64,000 nucleotides of DNA, from contig NC_086376.1 of NCBI RefSeq assembly GCF_036588685.1, positions 57,125,166 through 57,189,165 on the forward strand, in the 5' to 3' direction. The notes under the pieces were generated by a model, which saw only the letters and a list, made by a program, of their open reading frames with translations, was not told the DNA's origin and made no database searches. The stretch's first letter is position 1; each line of letters opens with the position of its first letter. Source of the DNA: Mytilus trossulus. Its lineage: Eukaryota > Mollusca > Bivalvia > Mytilida > Mytilidae. Below, piece by piece: positions 60,011-64,000 of the stretch. The position numbers were made by a program, and so were the translations under genes.

Positions 60011-60545
60011 GAGGATTGGAAGTAAAGGTATGTTAAGATAAGATTGTGTTCATATTTGTATGCCTTTTTGTCCAAGTTTCCTCTAGGTGGCGTCAAAGAA
60101 TCGGAAGTAAAGGTATGTTAAGATAAGATTGTGTTCATATTGGTATGCCTTTTTGTCCAAGTTTCCTCTAGGTGGCAGTCCAAGGATTGGAAGTGAAGGT
60201 ATGTTAAGATAAGATTGTGTTCATATTTGTATGCCTTTTTGTCCAAGTTTCCTTTAGGTGGCATTCCAAGGATTGGTAGTGAAGGTATGTTAAGATAAGA
60301 TTGTGTTCATATTTGTATGCCTTTTTGTCCAAGTTTCCTTTAGGTTGCAGTCCAAGGATTGGATGGGCAGGTATGTTAAGATAAGATTGTGTTCATATTT
60401 GTATGCCTTTTTGTCCAAGTTTCCTCTAGGTGGCAGTCCAAGGATTGGATGGGCAGGTATGTTAAGATAAGATTGTGTTCATATTTGTATGCCTTTTTGT
60501 CCAAGTTTCCTCTAGGTGGCAGTCCAAGGATTGGATGGGCAGGTA

Positions 60546-60715
60546 TGTATATTTTTATTTTTTTAATTTACTAACATTTGTCTCATAAATTTTAAGATGT
60601 TTTAAGTTTGTATTACAGATGGATGAGTCCAGATGAAAGTACAGTCCTACACCTTAAGGAATATGGTTTCAATACAGTTGGCAGATAATGAGGATGTAAG
60701 TATTTGGTCATTGCA
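60546..60715 (+). repeat. diverged copy of 51176-51340 (intron end plus exon-like segment)
   Basis: Both copies hold an AT-rich stretch, TTGTCTCATAAAT, TGTATTACAG, an A(C/T)GGATG segment, ACAGTCCTA, CAGATAA and a conserved GATGTAAGTATTTGGTCATT. In the copy at 60619 a one-base loss after GGATG brings an early stop in the frame used at 51246. It follows the last array monomer directly. Confidence 0.75.
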
Positions 60716-61229
60716 ATTGTGTTTAAAACTTCTTTTTTTAAATTTAGGTAAAAAAAAATCAGTATTTCCTGTGAACGACCACTTGAAATTTTATTACAAA
60801 ATTGTTCTTAATTTCATGTTCAAATTTATTCTTATGAAATATAATTTAAAAAGAATTATTGTAATTGTTACAAATTAAAATAGACTGATCCTCCCAATTT
60901 AGGATTTGAAATAAAACATGCATCACATTTAAATTTCTGAGTTAATTATTTCAACAAATAGACTTAATATTGACAATTTGGATATTTATGTATTTATTTC
61001 CATTTTGATTGGGAAAATATGACTTTTTTTAGAATGTTTGTTCAAAACTTATACATCAGATTGTTTTGGTTAGCCACCCCATTCTGATAATTATCTGCAT
61101 ACATTAATTTCAGACTTAATGATGTTATCATTAAACAGTCTTCATAATACTGATTAAAAGTTAAAATGAAAATGGTTAATTAATTATAGGCAAAAAGAGC
61201 ATAGACGCAGAAAACAACGCCATTCACAC
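60716..61229. other. spacer before the 1.17-kb tandem repeat
   Basis: AT-rich, no supported feature. The 81-aa ORF from 60633 begins in the diverged exon-like copy and continues into this spacer; no family is seen. Confidence 0.4.
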
Positions 61230-61252
61230 AGATGTTTCAGTTGAGATGGTAG

Positions 61253-61471
61253 ATGAGTAGCAACTCCATGGAAGATGTTTACTTAGATCTTCAACCAAGT
61301 CCGAGGCTTTGCCATGTAAGCAATCAAGCACCAAGGATAGCAGCTAGAATGAAGATTAATTATTACATTGATCTTCCACCAAGTCTGAGGCTTTGTCATG
61401 AAAGAAATAATGCAAGTATATTCAAGCCAATTAATTCTGTATATTATCAGGAAAAATATGAAAGTATATAA
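61253..61471 (+). CDS. small ORF in tandem unit 1 (72 aa), hypothetical
   Basis: ATG-started ORF beginning MSSNSMEDVYLDLQPSPRLC. It contains an internal echo: DLQPSPRLCHVSNQAPRI and DLPPSLRLCHERNNASIF. Related ORFs recur in the next two tandem units. Compared with them it carries 15 extra nt (in frame). No family is recognised and no promoter seen. It may be coding, an exon fragment or chance. Confidence 0.25.
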   Translation: MSSNSMEDVYLDLQPSPRLCHVSNQAPRIAARMKINYYIDLPPSLRLCHERNNASIFKPINSVYYQEKYESI

Positions 61472-62134
61472 GCATTATCTTTAAAGCAACACACATTTTG
61501 GTTATTTTGCACATTTGCAACACACAAAAAAGATATGTATCAGTTTAGATGTTTTTCTGTTACACAAATAATATTTAATGCCATGAAAAGTCAACCCTGA
61601 TAGAATTTTTACTTCAAGGGAGACTCGTACAATAAACTGCAAGAATGTTTCTTTCAGTGGGAGATAACTCACTATTATGCAATCTGAATACAGAATAGAT
61701 TAATAAAAGTTTAGGCTGCAATTTAACAAATTTGTATAATATATAATTTGTGTCAATTTTAATTCCTTTTTAGGTAATTTATAAAACAGTGCCAATGTTT
61801 TCATGAAGGGGAGTAAGACTTGTGGTATATGATATCTTAAATACAAGTACGTATATTATTCTTCTATTTAAAACAATTTGATAATCTTAAAATAAGTTGA
61901 CAGGGAAAAAACATGCACCAGGCTTAAAGTTGTAAGAGGTCAAATGGTGTTTTGTTGTTGACTATAAAGGTTCTAAAATTTTGAATTGATCACACTAATG
62001 TCATTGTAAAGACTTGTATGCAGGCTTTGGCTAAACCACGAAATGAAGTACCAACATAATTACAATTGTTCACCAAATAAGATGCTGAAAATGGCTCCTT
62101 TGATACATGTCGGGTTATGAAGCTTGAAGGAATA

Positions 62135-62330
62135 TATATAAAAAAAAAGATGTGGTATGATTGCTATTAATGAGACAACTGTCCACAAGAGACCAAAATG
62201 ACACAGACATTAACAACTATAGGTCACCATACTGCCTTCAACAATGAGCAAAGCCCATACCGCATAGTCCGCTATAAAAGGCTCCGATATGACAATGTAA
62301 TACAATTCAAACGAGAAAACTAACTGTTTA
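62135..62330 (+). mobile_element. dispersed repeat R1 (short copy, tandem unit 1)
   Basis: The 5' ~190 bp of the R1 family, from AAGATGTGGTATGATTGC to AATTCAAACGAGAAAACTAA. Its position is the same as in the next tandem unit. Confidence 0.82.
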
Positions 62331-62440
62331 TATTTATTTATTATATTGACCAACAGCAGTCTTATAAATATAACCTAATTTATAATTTTAGATTTTTTTA
62401 CCAGTAGCCCGCCAGTCCCACATTTCAGTCCAGATAGCAG

Positions 62441-62644
62441 ATGAGTAGCAACTCCATGGAAGATGAACCAAGTCCAAGGCTTTGCCATGTAAGCAATCAT
62501 GCAGCAAGGATAGCAGCTGGAATGAAGATTAATTATTACATTGATCTTCAAACAAGTCTGAGGCTTTGTCATGAAAGAAATAATGCAAGTATATTCAAGC
62601 CAATTAATTCTGTACATTATCAGGAAAAATATGAAAGTATATAA
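62441..62644 (+). CDS. small ORF in tandem unit 2 (67 aa), hypothetical
   Basis: Same ORF as in the neighbouring units (MSSNSMEDEPSPRLCHVSN start), ending HYQEKYESI. It keeps the PSPRLCH / TSLRLCH internal echo. The in-frame 15-nt difference from unit 1 is compatible with coding constraint but is a single event. Confidence 0.25.
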   Translation: MSSNSMEDEPSPRLCHVSNHAARIAAGMKINYYIDLQTSLRLCHERNNASIFKPINSVHYQEKYESI

Positions 62645-63311
62645 GCATTATCTATAAAGCAACACACATTTTGGTTATTTTGCACATTTGCAACACACAA
62701 AAAAGATATGTATAGGTTTAGATGTTTTTCTGTTACACAAATAATATTTAATGCCATGAAAAGTCAACCCTGATAGAATTTTTACTTCAAGGGAGACTCG
62801 TACAATAAACTGCAAGAATGTTTCTTTCAGTGGGAGATAACTCACTATTATGCAATCTGAATACAGAATAGATTAATAAAAGTTTAGGCTGCAATTTAAC
62901 AAATTTGTATAATATATAATTTGTGTCAATTTTAATTCCTTTTTAGGTAATTTATAAAACAGTGCCAATGTTTTCATGAAGGGGAGTAAGACTTGTGGTA
63001 TAAGATATCTTAAATACAAGTACGTATATTATTCTTCTATTTAAAACAATTTGATAATCATAAAATAAGTTGACAGGAAAAAACATTCACCAGGCTTAAA
63101 GTTGTAAGAGGTCAAATGGTGTTTTGTTGTTGACTATAAAGGTTCTAAAATTTTGAATTGATCACACTAATGTCATTGTAAAGACTTGTATGCAGGCTTT
63201 GGCTAAACCACGAAATGAAGTACCAGCATAATTACAATTGTTCACCAAATAAGATGCTGAAAATGGCTCCTTTGATACATGTCGGGTTATGAAGCTTGAA
63301 GGAATATATAT

Positions 63312-63500
63312 AAAAAAAAAGATGTGGTATGATTGCCATTAATGAGACAACTGTCCACAAGAGACCAAAATGACACAGACATTAACAACTATAGGTCACC
63401 ATACTGCCTTCAACAATGAGCAAAGCCCATACCGCATAGTCCGCTATAAAAGGCTCCGATATGACAATGTAATACAATTCAAACGAGAAAACTAACTGTT
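63312..63500 (+). mobile_element. dispersed repeat R1 (short copy, tandem unit 2)
   Basis: Same insertion as at 62135-62330, carried along by the 1.17-kb tandem duplication. Confidence 0.82.
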
Positions 63501-63612
63501 TATATTTATTTATTATATTGACCAACAGCAGTCTTATAAATATAACCTAATTTATAATTTTAGATTTTTTTACCAGTAGCCCGCCAGTCCCACATTTCAG
63601 TCCAGATAGCAG

Positions 63613-63810
63613 ATGAGTAGCAACTCCATGGAAGATGAACCAAGTCCAAGGCTTTGCCATGTAAGCAATCAAGCAGCAAGGATAGCAGCTGGAATGAAGA
63701 TTAATTATTACATTGATCTTCAAACAAGTCTGAGGCTTTGTCATGAAAGAAATAATGCAAGTATATTCAAGCCAAATAATTCTGTTTATTATCAGGGAAA
63801 ATGTGAATAA
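63613..63810 (+). CDS. small ORF in tandem unit 3 (65 aa), hypothetical
   Basis: Third copy, close to unit 2. The end differs: point changes turn the KYESI end into GKCE and an earlier stop, which suggests weak or no constraint at the C-terminus. Confidence 0.22.
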   Translation: MSSNSMEDEPSPRLCHVSNQAARIAAGMKINYYIDLQTSLRLCHERNNASIFKPNNSVYYQGKCE

Positions 63811-64000
63811 GTCTATAAGCATTATCTATAAGGCAGGACACATTTTGGTTATTTTGCACATTTACAACACACAAAAAAGATATTTATCAGTTTAGATGTT
63901 TTTTTGGTACACAAATAATATTTAATGCCATGAAAAGTCAATCCTGATTGAATTTTTACTTCAAGGGAGACTAGTACAATAAACTGCAAGAATTTTTCTT

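Larger units (their letters stand above)
55086..60545 (+). repeat. 86-bp tandem array (about 60 monomers), each shaped as acceptor / 27-nt core / donor
   Basis: The monomer period is 85-86 bp throughout. Each unit has a pyrimidine-rich run ending TTTCCTCTAG or TTTCCTTTAG, a 27-nt core starting GTGGCAGTCCAAGGATTGG and ending AAGTGAAG or ATGGGCAG, then GTATGTTAAGATAAG, a canonical donor. If spliced, cores of 27 nt and introns of 59 nt would result. The typical core is open in two frames: split-codon frame GGSPRIGSE or GGSPRIGWA, and phase-0 frame VAVQGLEVK. The third frame meets TGA in most units. Two cores of 26 nt near 56203 and 60090 and the first unit (55085-55110) would break frame. The copy near 56203 also has a damaged donor (GTTATG). 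Monomers are interrupted once by a TTAA-flanked element (56838-57111). No protein family is recognised and transcription is unknown. Confidence 0.95.
61230..64000 (+). repeat. 1.17-kb tandem repeat, two full units and a partial third
   Basis: Units start near 61230, 62400 and 63575 (ORF starts 61253, 62441, 63613: spacings 1188 and 1172). The units are nearly identical. Units 1 and 2 each contain the same dispersed-repeat insertion (62135-62330, 63312-63500), so that insertion preceded the duplication. The third unit is cut by the window end. Confidence 0.95.

Noticed and set aside
55086-60545. CRISPR-like array.
   Set aside because: The whole 86-bp unit repeats with no unique spacers, in a eukaryotic genome.
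60389-60574. 61-aa ORF with WQSKDWMGR repeats in the array.
   Set aside because: Reads through donor and spacer without splicing; open only because the last monomers lack the TGA present in most.

Overview
Eukaryotic genomic DNA, almost certainly from a marine mussel (Mytilus or a close relative). The grounds are: split genes with GT-AG introns; a non-LTR retrotransposon; AT-rich, repeat-dense intergenic DNA; and several dispersed repeats that I recognise as common in mussel sequence (the AAGATGTGGTATGATTGCC family, the 'aatacgcca / tagttatcaaaggtacc' family, and the GCTCACC-hairpin family). No bacterial, organellar or viral gene is visible.

Layout. (1) 3748-20971, plus strand: a seven-exon gene for a Nudix hydrolase of the NUDT17 type. 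The exons join in phase to exactly 303 codons plus stop and carry a perfect Nudix box. Its introns are full of mobile DNA: two TIR elements (4256-5535, 5920-7005), a 2.3-kb hairpin-ended element (10731-13015), a dead antisense LINE reverse transcriptase (13167-14698) and several short repeats. (2) 23588-27738, minus strand: the 3' three exons of a gene coding a PAH-like helical domain, a long Ser/Thr/Asn/Gln-rich tail and a basic C-terminus; its 5' exons were not found. (3) 30351-35916, plus strand: a two-exon gene for a 267-aa acidic, partly helical protein of unknown function, perhaps head-to-head with gene 2. (4) 36-54 kb: gene-poor DNA made mostly of nested mobile elements, including a three-deep nest at 38413-41411 and a 3.2-kb fold-back element at 46074-49315. 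(5) 54858-60545: about sixty 86-bp tandem monomers, each shaped like splice acceptor / 27-nt core / splice donor. A diverged copy of a possible exon follows (60619), whose relative lies at 51246. (6) 61230-64000: a 1.17-kb tandem repeat, each unit with a small conserved ORF.

The strongest candidate for something undescribed is the exon-shaped satellite. Every monomer could be spliced as a 27-nt exon without shifting frame, and two of the three frames are open in the typical monomers. Its middle is arranged as an 11-monomer (about 946 bp) higher-order repeat. A second theme is a shared design in three unrelated repeat families: terminal hairpins, a CCG/CGT/ACGG-type microsatellite, and internal tandem units. 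This looks like non-autonomous Helentron/'pearl'-type elements. One family carries repeated TGACCTTGACCT nuclear-receptor half-sites.

Limits: splice sites and repeat borders were read by eye; no database search, alignment or transcript data was available.
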